In this document: positions 21,584 through 31,833 of the stretch, piece by piece
How positions within the stretch are numbered: position 1 is the first letter of the stretch
How the letters are laid out: every line of letters begins with the position of its first letter
Source: Notolepis coatsorum
Taxonomy: Eukaryota > Chordata > Actinopteri > Aulopiformes > Paralepididae
DNA: 64,000 nt
Assembly (NCBI GenBank): GCA_963971535.1
Contig: OZ020601.1
Coordinates: 23,856,471 to 23,920,470, forward strand
Reading direction: 5' to 3'
Translations under genes and position numbers: made by a program
Notes under the pieces: model-generated
Databases searched by the model: none
The model's input: only the letters and a program-made list of their open reading frames with translations
What the model was told of the DNA's origin: nothing

Positions 21584-24500
21584 ATCGTGACACATAGCCG
21601 GCAACCGCTTCTTCCATGGAAGGCCTGTCGAACTGTGCGCACAAAGGTTCTGGGATGGCAATCGCCTCTACCACCTGGATATATTGTTGGGGGTCACGAA
21701 GGACGAAGTCAAAGAGTAGCGCCATCAGCTGGTTGACATAGTCTGTAAATGAGAAATTGTTATTTGTTTTGTCATGTTAAAAAGGTTATTATTTATTCAA
21801 TTTATTGTATTCCACTGTAAGTGGAAATATTTTTCTATTTATATAGGTCATGTGTGTGCAATAATAAATGTTGATATTTTTACTTACTGAATGTCGCTGG
21901 GATTTTCCTTGGTTTTATTGTGTGTCCACCTTTTTTGGCCTTTGGAAAACTCATCTTGTACGCCGGCTCTCCAGAAGCGTTTATGGCTTGCTGGCGATTT
22001 GAGTTTTCATTGAAATGCATGGCAGCTAGGTATAGTCTGAAAGGAAAATTTCAATAAGCACAAGCAATATATTTGTAGTTGATCTGAGGTTATCTAATGC
22101 AACATAATGAGTTATTTGACAAATCAGGAGTCCATAATTAGTCATTTGTACACAATATAAAATACCTGCAAAGCATTCCTATGTACGAAAAAACCACGTT
22201 TTTTGGGGCAAAACGTAAAATCACACTGTGATAGGACTCCAATGAAGACGTTTGATGGTGTGGACTCAATTTGGCGACATCTTTGATGATCCTTGTGTTT
22301 AGCAAAACCTTCTCGAGCTGGTGGGCCGGTTTTGAGTCTAAAGTAAAAAAGAAATTGCATTCAGATATTTCATTAGAGTATATTACAGTAGATTAGAATT
22401 ATTCAAGCAAGTATACATTTGTAAATCACACCAATCTAGAATGAGGACATAAATAAATATTTTGAGTATATATTCATGATGAAAGACAGACAGACATACC
22501 AGGTTTAACCCACTTGCTACTATCTCTTGATACACGGTCAGCATGAAGACAACGCGGATAGAGTGGTTCTTCGTCGTGTTCATGTACATTCATCATGTGA
22601 TTGAGACATGACTTCCACCTAGCAACCCTCTCATCGGCAGACTTCGACGTGGCAGCTGTCCAGTAGAGGTGGTTTGAAATGTGCAGGCGCCACTTTTTTA
22701 TGACCTTGCAGTCTTTCGCCTGTGCAATTTTGTCAAGCTTCTTAGACAGACCTTGAATTACATAACATAACATAACATTACATAACAGTCGTATGACATA
22801 CATGACATACAGATAGACAGTACTGCTACATCTACATTTTTTGACATACCAGATTTGCAATTACAGTACTGGTTGGGTGGGGGGGGGGGGGGGGGGGGGG
22901 TTGGTAGGAGGGGTGGAATTGAATGTGGGATGCCTTTCGACATACCTTTGGCCACGTGCCACACATCGTAGAAGTGTTTGATGTCGTGATCTCTCAGGTA
23001 CTTTTGGATCTGCGGGTGACGGTCTGTGACAATACAGTCCAAGGTCACGGATTTGGCGTCCAGAAGAGCGAGGCTTCTCCTCAAGCCCTCCAGTTCCATA
23101 TGGTAGCTGCCTCCCACCTCATTGCTCTGGAACAAGGAAGGGAAGATCAATGAAATAGCCTTTTCAAAATTCCACAATTAACATTTCCTAACCCCCGCTC
23201 ACACACACAGCCAGCCAGACCACTTCACACCCCGCTCACACACACAGCCAGCCAGACCACTTCACACCTACAGCGATTCAAGATTCAAGACCGAGAGCTT
23301 TGTGTTCGTTTGAGCACAATGAAGGGTGCAGTGTCTCTTCAGACTTGTTAATTACCTGAATTAGTTGGTCGTCTATGACATGATTGGTGGCGAGTTCCAT
23401 CACAGAGTAACTTCCGTACTTAGCACTGTGGCCTGTTGAAAATAATAATAACAATTTCAATCAATGTAGTGCAATATTAAAAATGTATTCATAAAGTAGG
23501 AATTTGTCATTGGGGAGCTTTTTCTAACCTGGACTATCGGCTCGCATGTCACCGCCGATTATCACGCTTTCTTTCTCGCTTAATCTGGCGAGGGTAACGT
23601 CTTGGTCCTTGGTCCACAAACTTAGAACAGCAGGTTCCAAGAACTTCTTGGCGTGTTCCCGAAACGCTCTGTACTTTATTGTGGAGACGTGTAACGCATT
23701 TAGGACCTAAAAGAATAAATGAATAACGCTTTGTTAATATGCACGTGTGAATCACAAACAAAAACATAATGTATATCTGACTTGTCAATCAAATCAATCA
23801 AATCAAATACCTTCTCCATTTGGGTGAAAGATGAGCCAGTGAAAAATACTGCTGCAGAAAGCTGAATATTTCCAGCTGGTGTGATGCCGATGAGAGGCTG
23901 ACTCGCCCATTTACGGCTGTATTTACAACCGGGGCAAACTTGGGAGACAGCCAAGAAGGTCCCTCGCGTAGTTTTGGTGATATGACATTGAGCATTGCAC
24001 ACCGGACACTGTTGAAATAATTCCAGTAGACTGTCTTCGTAAACGATGTATTTCTGGACCTCATAGATTGGTTTTGACGGTTCCCTGCTCGAGAAAAACA
24101 CAAATAAATAACACGGCACAACTATATAGCTTTTGTATTTTTACGGGCCATGGAGATGTTTGTAACAACTAACTTACGCTAGAATCGAGGGCTCGCTAAT
24201 CAAAGAGTCAATGTTGAAAGTGGAATCCTGCGGCGGCTCTGGAACATCGATCGAGCTGTCGGTCACTCCATCGTCATCGTCATCAGACTCCAGTCGTGGT
24301 CTTTTACTGGGTCTAAACCCCTTCACAGGTGTTGACGTGGATGGTCCCTGTTGATTAGACCAGTATCCAGTATTTTGTGTCCCCACCGAGACCGACACGA
24401 CTTTCGCCTGAACACCTATTTACAAAACATAGTTTAGTCAAACAAGGGATTTATTGATAACTTTGCTCACTCACTCACTCACTCACTCACACACTCACAC

Positions 24501-25509
24501 ATTGTGACCTGCTCTGGCGTAACAGCAACATGGTCACCACACTAGAGCTAGCATTGTGACCTGTGTAACGCCAACATGGGTCACCACACTAGAGCTAAAT
24601 TTGATTTGCAAATACAGTACTGTTTGTGATACTGAAGGAGTCAAGAAAAGGGAGTATATACATTTGACTGTATATACTGTATATATACTGTATATTGACA
24701 ACCATACTGGGTAATTTACATTGGAGGTGGGGGGGGGGGGGGGGACACTATACAAACAATCCACATTCCTTTACAGCTTTGGGTGAAAGCGGTGGGTGAA
24801 GGGGGCCAATCTAAACAATTCTGGGTCACATTATTACACATTATTACATTACATCACACTGAGTTACAAACCTACCTTGACTCTTGACATGCGAACGAAG
24901 TGTTTTCATAGAAAGCTGTGTACCAACAGAACGAATCTTTGGGTTGTCTGTCTGGCAACTGAAGTCCCTTGAAGCAGGAGAAAGGCGTACATTGCCGCTG
25001 GAACTTGTGGTGGCCTAAGAGTTACCAAATCGTAAATCAATTACAATATAATACAAGCCACTAAATATAACGTTACCTTGTTTACCTCTCACTAGTTGTG
25101 TTCTTTTATTTAGAAGTTATGACTAGCTTGCTTCAATAGTTTTCTATAACGTTACTTTATAAAGAGCAGCAGTTACTATAACGTTAGATGGTATTTATGA
25201 TAACATATCTCACACGACATATCTACTTACTATTTCTTGTGTCGGGTCGCGTATTGAAGGCACAGCTCTTTTGGTTAGCACCAACATGGAGACCACTCCA
25301 GCATCAAAAATACCTTGATTGGTGACGTCGTCGGCGGAGAAATGTGCAGTACAAACCCGAGTATTAGATGTTGCAACGGAACTTGGAGGGTCACCAAAAA
25401 GGAACTTGTTCCATTGTTGGCGAAGTTCGGCATCAACGGGGAAACTGTGCAAAGACTTCTCGGTAGCTCTACAACCAGGAACATTACATCTGCAGGGTTT
25501 GCTGCTCAT
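21564..25509 (-). CDS. Kolobok transposase, THAP plus DDE (11 exons)
   Basis: Exons, in minus-strand order: 25509-25231, 25014-24876, 24415-24178, 24084-23811, 23706-23529, 23432-23356, 23126-22946, 22751-22500, 22337-22166, 22036-21888, 21742-21564. They total 2,118 nt, 705 residues, with every intron GT-AG and every phase matching. The THAP finger has C8, C13, C53 and H56 with P24, W33 and F57. A second Cys cluster follows (CPVCNAQC, CPGC). Likely catalytic residues are D363 in GGDMRADSPG, D430 in TDRH and E573 in SSLESYH; FYDVWHVAKG is a family signature. The start at 25509 is chosen because it places THAP at the N-terminus; a further in-frame ATG lies upstream. The exon-4 acceptor has an in-frame alternative 3 nt away. 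No stop or frameshift is seen. Confidence 0.92.
22756..22915 (-). mobile_element. LINE-tail fragment in a transposase intron
   Basis: Contains GACATACAGATAGACAGTAC and GACATACCAGATTTGCAATT, matching in reverse the tail element near 9290-9350, and ends in a poly(G) run at 22876-22900. Confidence 0.6.
24590..24770 (-). mobile_element. Second LINE-tail fragment in a transposase intron
   Basis: Reverse-complement match to 9205-9305 (TTTGCAAATACAGTACTGTT, GGGAGTATATACATTTGACT), with a local TATACTGTA expansion and a G run at about 24727-24744. A (CACT)n tract at 24464-24500 precedes it. Confidence 0.6.
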
Positions 25510-26589
25510 CGTGAAATTGAGGCGAGTGACGGCAATTTCTGTTTCCAGGTTGTATCGGCTCCAGGTACCAAGAATGGAGGCGGGCATTAGGTAAAACCAC
25601 ACAGCCAATCACATCACCTTGCGCTATAAACAGCGCCCTGTGACGTTGCCCAGCTCGTCAAATCAACATGACCTGATTTACTAGAGGCAAACAGGGGATG
25701 GGCTGTAGCTGAGGAATTCGTCAATATAGTATTTAGGCCCAAAAACACATTGATACGAACTCCTATTACTATAATACAATGCTAGAGACTGAAAAATGAC
25801 ATTTATAACGCATAGCCCCTTTAATGCAGATAAAACTGAGATGTTAATTGTTGGCCCCCCAAACCACAGAGGCCTGTTTCAGGACATCTCCCTCAACTTT
25901 GATACCTGTCATGTATCCCAGAGCTCCACCATAAAAAACCTCGGAGTCATTTTTTATTACTCCCTCTCATTTAATGCACATATAAAAAATGTCACCAAAA
26001 TTGCATTCTTCCATCTTCGTAATATCGCAAAAATACGCCCCATTTTAACTCTGGCTGATGCTGAAACCCTGATTCATGCTTTTGTCTCATCACGTCTGGA
26101 CTACTGTAATGCACTTTTTTCAGGCCTACCTAATTCAAGCATCAAAAATCTTCAACTCGTGCAAAATGCGGCTGCACGGATACTAACTAGAACTAGAAAA
26201 TTTGATCACATCACACCAGTTTTGTCCGCCCTACATTGGCTTCCTATCCAAGCCCGCTCTGACTTTAAAGTGCTACTCCTCACCTACAAAATTTTAAATG
26301 GGCTTGCACCGCTCTATCTATCCGATCTCATCTCCCGATACTCGCCCGCTCGTGCTCTGCGCTCACAAAATGCGGGGCTTCTATCGACCCCTAGGGTTAA
26401 AAAGAAATCCGCCGGCCACAGAGCCTTTGTCTACCGCGCTCCCTACCTGTGGAACAAATTACCTGCCGTCATCAGGGGCGCCTGCTCTGTCGAAGCTTTT
26501 AAATCCTTGCTTAAGACTCATCTTTTCTCTCTCTCCTTCAACCTACCTTGATCTCACCTGGTCGGGGACTGACCTTTAGATTAATCTGT

Positions 26590-26930
26590 GTAGTTTAGTT
26601 ATGGTACAGGGTACTACATGGTACCACTGGGTAGTTTACTATAGGGTAGTTTAGTTAGGGTACAGGGTACTACATGGTACCACAGAGTACTACATGGTAC
26701 TGCATGGCATTACAGGGTACTACATGGCTTACATAGCTCTACATGGCACTACATGGAACTACATGGCACTACGGGGTACTACATGGTACCACAAGGCACC
26801 ACAGGGTACTACGTGGCTCTACAGGGTACTACAGGATACTACGGGGTACTACATGGCACTATGGGGTACTATAGGGTACTACATGGCACTACGGGGTACT
26901 ACATGGCACTACAGGGTACTACATGTCTGC
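26590..26930. repeat. GGTACTACATGGCACTACA-type minisatellite in the L2 3' region
   Basis: About 330 bp of degenerate units built from GGGTACTACATGG and CACTACA modules. Open frames through it (GTTWYYMAL-type) are artefacts. Confidence 0.9.
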
Positions 26931-26967
26931 TCCTTTGCAGCACCACAAACATGGGAACTCTCTAACT

Positions 26968-27025
26968 CTTCCCCCCCCCCCCTCTCCCCCCATCCCCCCC
27001 CCCCCCCCCCCCCTCCCCTCCCCCT
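26968..27025. repeat. C-rich homopolymer tract
   Basis: Long C runs broken by single T; liable to assembly length error. Confidence 0.85.
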
Positions 27026-28140
27026 TCTCTCTGAGTACCCGTCTCCTGGCGCTGACCAAGGTGATGGATGCCTCGGGGTCTTGGCCAAGCTTGTAGTGAC
27101 TGCTCTACATGCACCTCCGAGGCCTTGAATCAGCTATTCACCGCCGTCTGTCCGTGGTCCTGTCAACTGATTAACAGACTGTTAACAGATTAACAGTCAA
27201 CGCGGTTTCATTGCTGGGTTAAGTACTTCTATTCTATTCACATAATACGCTTACTTCATATATCTACTCCATTCACATATATGCCTACCACTTGTATCTA
27301 TTGCTATGTCCGCCTACTACAATCTCATGAGCTGTCTAACGCCTGTCCCGTCTCCCTGTCTTCCTATGACTTGCTGTCCTGGAGTATTGACCGGAGTGTT
27401 GGACGTCCCGTGACGAAGGCCGGGAGATTGCGACCCCCTCTGCGTGCCCCCCTGTCTCCGGAGGTCTCGTAGTGGTGACCGGAGTGCCGGATGTCCCGCG
27501 ATGATGTCGAGGAGTCCGCGACCCTCTCTGCGCCACCCCCTATCTCCCTGTCTCCGGCTGTCCCTGAGCAACGACCGGAGTGTTGAATGTCCCGTGACTA
27601 AGACGGGGAGGACGTGACCCTCTTTGCGCCGCCCCTGTGCCTCAAATAGATCCGCTATCAACTCTATCTTTAATCTTTCAAAATGTTCAGTTGCTATCGC
27701 TATTTGCTCTATCTTTAATTTTTCAAAATGTACAGTTGCTATTGCATGCACTCATCTGTGTTTCACCACACACATGAGTGCATGCTTACCAACTGTCCGT
27801 CTGCAACACTACTATCACCAACATCTAAGAAGGGAGATCCCCCCTTGAATGGCCCTTCTAAGGTTTCTCTCCTCCACACCGCCTGTGGAGCTTTTTTCCC
27901 TATTGTTAGGTTTTAGTGAGTTTTTCCTTACCTTCGCGTGGGGTATGTCTGGGAGTGCTTGCATTCTTTCATTTATTTGCATTCATCTAAAAAATGTTTG
28001 GACCCTATTGTGTTCTTGTTCTGTTCTTGACTTATTGTTATGTTGTCTTCTTGACTTGTTTAAAGAAGACCTGTACGGCCCATGGGGACATTAACGTGTG
28101 TTGTCGGGCCCTATAAATAAATTTGATTTGATTTGATTTG
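27026..28140 (+). mobile_element. 3' untranslated region of the L2-type LINE
   Basis: Non-coding region between the minisatellite and the tail. It contains a duplicated module around GACCGGAGTGTTGGACGTCC (27390, 27480, 27570) and the fish L2/CR1-like 3' block at 27820-28100, ending in (TTTGA)n. Confidence 0.7.
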
Positions 28141-28672
28141 ATCTGAAGAAGGTCCTTTCTGCTGTGGTGAAGCTGCTTCAGAACATGGCTGATAGTGATC
28201 CACCAGACTCTGCAGCAGGTGATGCCCGGATGCTCTTGCGTAGCATAGATTTTGACTTTATGCTATGCATGGAGATTGCCACACCTGTCTTCAATGAGAC
28301 TGCCATCGCATCTGCTTCACTTCAGAGAAAAGATCTTGACTTGTCAGCATCATACACCATTGTGGAGGGAGTCATACAAATAGTGAAAGCAATGAGGAAG
28401 GATGAGGAGTTCAAGGTCCTTTTCTCAAAAGCAAAAGGGCATTCAGAGGCAGCAGGCATTGAGGTGCCAGAAGAAATACCTGGACAAACAAGACGCAGGA
28501 AGGTACCTCAAAGGTACAGGTATAGCTCTCAATCTGCTACAGAGGACTACCAGCACTACCGGGGAAAGGTGTTCTTTACCTTTATTGTTTATTACTGCCT
28601 GCGACCAGTGACTCAGCTGCAAAAGGAACTCCAGTTGGGGCAACGGCTGACTGGGACAAGATGGAGGGTGTA
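28141..28672 (+). pseudogene. hAT transposase, 3' part
   Basis: Continues the transposase interrupted at 18165. It reads SAVVKLLQNMADSDPPDSAA, RMLLRSIDFDFML, ATPVFNETAIASASLQRKDL and RRRKVPQRYRYSS. The usual C-terminal dimerisation block of hAT is not visible downstream, so the 3' end appears truncated or lies in an unrecognised exon. Confidence 0.85.
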
Positions 28673-28685
28673 GATGTGGAAGAGT

Positions 28686-28828
28686 TGTGTTGAACCTAGC
28701 AATTACATTGTTGCTCCAAACGCCGTGAACATTATCATTGACACACCTACTGTATGCCTTGGCTGTGTTGAACCTAGCAATTATATTATTGCTCCAAACG
28801 CTGTGAACATTATCATTGACACACCTAT
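28686..28828. repeat. 74-bp tandem duplication in the hAT
   Basis: TTGAACCTAGCAATTACATT and the next about 54 bases occur twice in a row with three or four substitutions. Confidence 0.85.
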
Positions 28829-28829
28829 G

Positions 28830-28951
28830 CAGGGTTTGACGTTAACTTTTTGGCTCACTAGCCACTGTGGCTAGTGGTTTTCCAAAGTCACTAGCCACTC
28901 AGCATTTTCACTAGCCCTGGGCAGGTGGGCAGGTGTCAACGTCAAGCCCTG
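28830..28951. mobile_element. 122-bp MITE, CAGGGTTTGACGTTAAC termini
   Basis: Starts CAGGGTTTGACGTTAAC and ends GTGTCAACGTCAAGCCCTG, an inverted repeat of about 17 bp with two mismatches. Its interior has the hairpin CACTAGCCACTGTGGCTAGT. The CAG...CTG ends suggest hAT; I could not find a clear 8-bp duplication. Confidence 0.7.
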
Positions 28952-29059
28952 TACATGACGCATCATAGCTTTTTGCTTACTGATGGGGTCCCATGTTGTG
29001 CAGTAGGTGCCCTTTTTTATTTTCGCCCCTGCCCTTCAAACAGCCTGAGTCCGCCACTG

Positions 29060-30215
29060 GAGAGTAGATATGGTTGAATACTGATATCTGATATATGGAT
29101 CAGCAGGGTCTGAGTGGTCAGTATATTGTATTATATTATATTCTATCTGGTCCAGACAGTGGATCTGAAAAGTCAGTATATTCTATTATACACCATTTCG
29201 TTCCAAAGAGGCATTGTGATTGGACCAGACATTCCATGAGTGTTTATAATGGCTCATAATTGCCTGACAACTAGCGTGGTATTTAATTAAGCTAATTCAC
29301 AACACTTGCGCTGGCTAGCTACACATACCCTGGTGCTGTGGGGAAACAAGCAATGTTACCAGCTGCGGACAACACGTGGACGGATGGATACATCTAAGAG
29401 AGCAGGATGAGCTAGAGGCAGAGGAAGATTAGACACGCAATGGTCCAAATCTATCAATGTATCAAAATGAAGCCAAAGCTTATGTCTTTAAACAATGATG
29501 TAAAGATGTGTGTATGAAAGCAATAACATACAAGAGTGAGTGCTATAACTGGTTACTGATGCTGGTTGTGCTCATCTACTCTGTCAGCAGTGTTACTGCT
29601 TAATTCTATTCTGTCTGGATCAACCAGATGTTGTGCTGGCTCAGACAGTAGGTCTGAAAGGTCAGTCTATTCTATTCTATTCTATTCTATTCTATTCTAT
29701 TCTATTCTATTCTATTCTATTCTATTCTATTCTATTGAGAGTAGATACGGTTGAATATTGATGTCTGATATCTGGATCAGCAAGGTCTGAAAGGTCAGTA
29801 TATTTTATTAAATTCTATTCTATTCTATCTGGGTCAAATGTTGTGCTGGCTCAGACAATATGTCTGAAAGGTCAGTATATTCTATTCTATCCTATTATAT
29901 GATATTGAGAGTAGATAAGGTTGAATATTGAAGTCTGATATCTGGATCAGCAAGGTCTGAATGGTCCGTATATTCTATTCTATTCTATTCTATCTCGATC
30001 AACAATATGTTTTACTGGCTCAGACAGTACATCTGAAAGGTCAGTATATTCTATTCTATTCTATTCTATTCTATCTGGATCAACAACATGTTTTACTGCC
30101 TCAGACAGTAGATCTGAATGGCCAGTATATTCCATTTTATTCCATTTTATTCCAGTTTATATCTGGATCAACAAGATGTTGTGCTCAGAAAGTATGTCTG
30201 AAAGGTCAGTACCAT
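29060..30215. repeat. (TTCTA)-family repeat, copy 2, main part
   Basis: Several modules GATATCTGGATCAGCAAGGT...GAAAGGTCAGTATATTCTAT, each with a (TTCTA)n tract, the longest at about 29668-29735. The part at 29185-29440 matches 6155-6490. It begins at the right target duplication of the hAT and continues the piece at 15755-15803. Confidence 0.85.
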
Positions 30216-30744
30216 CAGACTTTCACTCAAATAACATCACACTGTGAGAGTGTTGGTGTTTGTTTACTATTATTGAATATCAAGATCAAAAACAGCGTTT
30301 TATCTCAGAGGGATGGAGAAACCTGCTTGTTTTGCGTCACACAAACTTATCTATGAAGGAGCAGAGTGAGGGGGGAGGGTGAGGGGGGGCTGACAGATGA
30401 AGACAAGATGAAAAGCTATTAAGTACTGTAGCTCACAGTATGAAAACCATGTAAAAGCATTCAGAATGAAAGCAGCAGTAAATCAACACGAAGGGAAGAT
30501 GACACTTTTTTTTTTATATACCTTTTAACCTTTATTTAGCCAGATAAAACATTAAGAACAGGTTTCTTATTTACAATGTCGATCTGGGCATAAGATGATA
30601 AATAACAGGATGTTCTCATGTGATCCTCTTGATACAAGCAGGACTGGAAATGTGACGCAAGTTTCTGCATAAGCTGATCACCAATACACAGACAATAGAA
30701 AAAGGGAAAATATTAATGCAAATCTGATCCGATGTATTGATCTA
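30216..30744 (-). other. Mostly unassigned; LINE-tail fragment at about 30515-30620
   Basis: The segment with CCTTTTAACCTTTATTTAGC at about 30521 is a reverse-oriented LINE end like that at 53757. The rest shows nothing supportable. Confidence 0.4.
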
Positions 30745-30866
30745 TCTTGGGAATCACCCAAGTTTCAACACTGTTTGATGAACATTGTTACTCAGCTGAA
30801 AGAGTTGTACCCTTCCTCCTGACTTGTTGTACAGAACTTGTAAGTCACTTTGGATCAACGTTTAAA
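30745..30866 (+). mobile_element. L2-type LINE 3' tail fragment
   Basis: Matches the 3' end of the L2 at 45480-45600 (GATGAACATTGTTACTCAGC, then AACTTGTAAGTCACTTTGGA), without coding sequence. Confidence 0.75.
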
Positions 30867-31757
30867 TATGTTCTACTACCACGTCGCAAAAGTTTATGTT
30901 GTTTTCAAGAGCAAAGAATATTAACTTTGATGATGTGAGGATATCTACTGTCAGTGGCTCTTGTATAGAGAGAGTCACTGAGTATAAATATCTTGGCCTG
31001 TGGCTTGACGAGAAATTTACATTTAAGTTCCATGTGGACAATCTTGCCTCTAAACTGCGACAGAAAATTGGTTTCCTGTACAGAAACAGATACAATTTTC
31101 CTCTATTTAGTAGAAAAAGAATAGTTGAATCAGTCTTCTTATCAGTTTTGGACTATGGTGATGTAATTTATAGGCATGCTGCGGCATCAACTCTTAAACC
31201 TCTGGATTCTGCATATCACTCAGCTATCAGATTTATAACTGGTGACAGATATGATACTCACCATTGTGTCCTGTATGATAGGGTGGGTTGGCCTTCTCTT
31301 GCAGAAAGGCGCAACAAACACTGGTATTTATTTATTTTTAAAGCCCTTATTGGTAAACAACCTGTTTATATCTCTTCACTGTTAGATTGGAATATTGGAA
31401 CCTATTCAACTCGATCGAATGACTGGATGGTTCTTAGGGTTCCTCAAATTTGTTCTGAGCTAGGGAAGTCAGCCTTTTCCTTTGATGCCTCATGGAATGT
31501 CCTTCAACTCTCTCTGAAATTGGAGGTTCTCCCTTCCCTTGGAATGTTTAAACGTATGATTTCAGACCATTGTGTGACTACCTGTAACTGTTTTAGTTGA
31601 TCTTTTTAAATTATTTTGAAACGTTTTTAATTTTTTACTCTGGTGTTTAAATGTCTGTGAATATTGTTTTTATTATGTACTGTTTACATTTTGTACAATC
31701 GTTGTTCCTGTAAATGAGGGAAACCTCAGATGCTTACGATTTTAAATAAAGGTTGAA
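30867..31757 (+). pseudogene. Jockey-like LINE reverse transcriptase, C-terminal part
   Basis: An open frame to 31600 carries YKYLGLWLDEKFTF, LASKLRQKIGFLYRNR, SVFLSVLDYGDVIYRHAA, SAIRFITGDRYDTHHC and a C-terminal CSELGKSAF block. These are the thumb-downstream motifs of a non-LTR reverse transcriptase distinct from the L2 family here. The catalytic core is missing, so it is 5'-truncated. The 3' UTR ends near 31757 with TTTAAATAAAGGTTGAAATG. Relatives of this end occur on the minus strand at 34325 and 53757. Confidence 0.8.
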
Positions 31758-31833
31758 ATGAAAAATGTAAACATGCACCAGCACAAAATTCCACGAGATC
31801 AAGCATTTCTTGTGGCTTTGCAGCCAGAGAACT

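Larger units (their letters stand above)
18959..25820. mobile_element. Kolobok DNA transposon, apparently autonomous
   Basis: 6,862 bp flanked by TTAA at 18955-18958 and 25821-25824. Termini are AGGTGTCATG and CATAGCCCCT (an imperfect inverted repeat, 7 of 10). Excising it and one TTAA restores the L2 reading frame exactly, so both borders are certain. It encodes a THAP-DDE transposase on the minus strand (21564-25509) and a P2X7-ballast-like protein on the plus strand (19282-21583), in tail-to-tail arrangement. Both conceptual proteins are intact. Introns hold two tandem arrays and two LINE-tail fragments. The TTAA duplication and THAP-DDE organisation are those of the Kolobok superfamily. 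Confidence 0.93.
18166..26550 (+). pseudogene. L2-type reverse transcriptase, split by Kolobok
   Basis: The part to 18954 carries [64 protein letters not shown] and FHFYADDTQLY (the catalytic box). The frame runs to the TTAA at 18955-18958 and resumes in the same frame after the second TTAA at 25821-25824 with NADKTEMLIVGPP, continuing through LGVIF, SSRLDYCNALFSG, LQLVQNAAARILT and LHWLPIQAR. A frame change separates 18388 from 18390, so the gene is also damaged independently. No endonuclease domain is left. Confidence 0.9.
18166..28140 (+). mobile_element. L2-type LINE inserted in the hAT transposase
   Basis: 5'-truncated LINE. The left junction is near 18166, where hAT coding stops. The 3' end at about 28140 is a (TTTGA)n-like tail after GGGCCCTATAAATAAATTTG. 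Immediately after it hAT coding resumes (KKVLSAVVKLL). The 3' UTR near 27820-27960 has the AGGGAGATCC...GGTTTCTCTCC...GAGTTTTTCCTT pattern of fish L2/CR1 ends. It is interrupted by the Kolobok at 18959-25820. Confidence 0.85.
15804..29059 (+). mobile_element. hAT DNA transposon, split by nested insertions
   Basis: Perfect 8-bp target duplication GAGAGTAG at 15796-15803 and 29060-29067, the size typical of hAT. Termini are CACTGGCGGACTCAGG and CCTGAGTCCGCCACTG, matching in inverse with one mismatch. The left subterminal region has a G run and five 73-bp-type repeats. Transposase pieces lie at 16490-18165 and 28141-28672. Without the L2 (about 18166-28140) the element would be about 3.3 kb, a usual hAT size. 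It inserted into the (TTCTA)-family repeat after that repeat was in place. Confidence 0.9.

Noticed and set aside
25210-25608. Host THAP-domain gene
   Set aside because: It lies inside the TTAA-bounded Kolobok and splices in frame to the DDE transposase.
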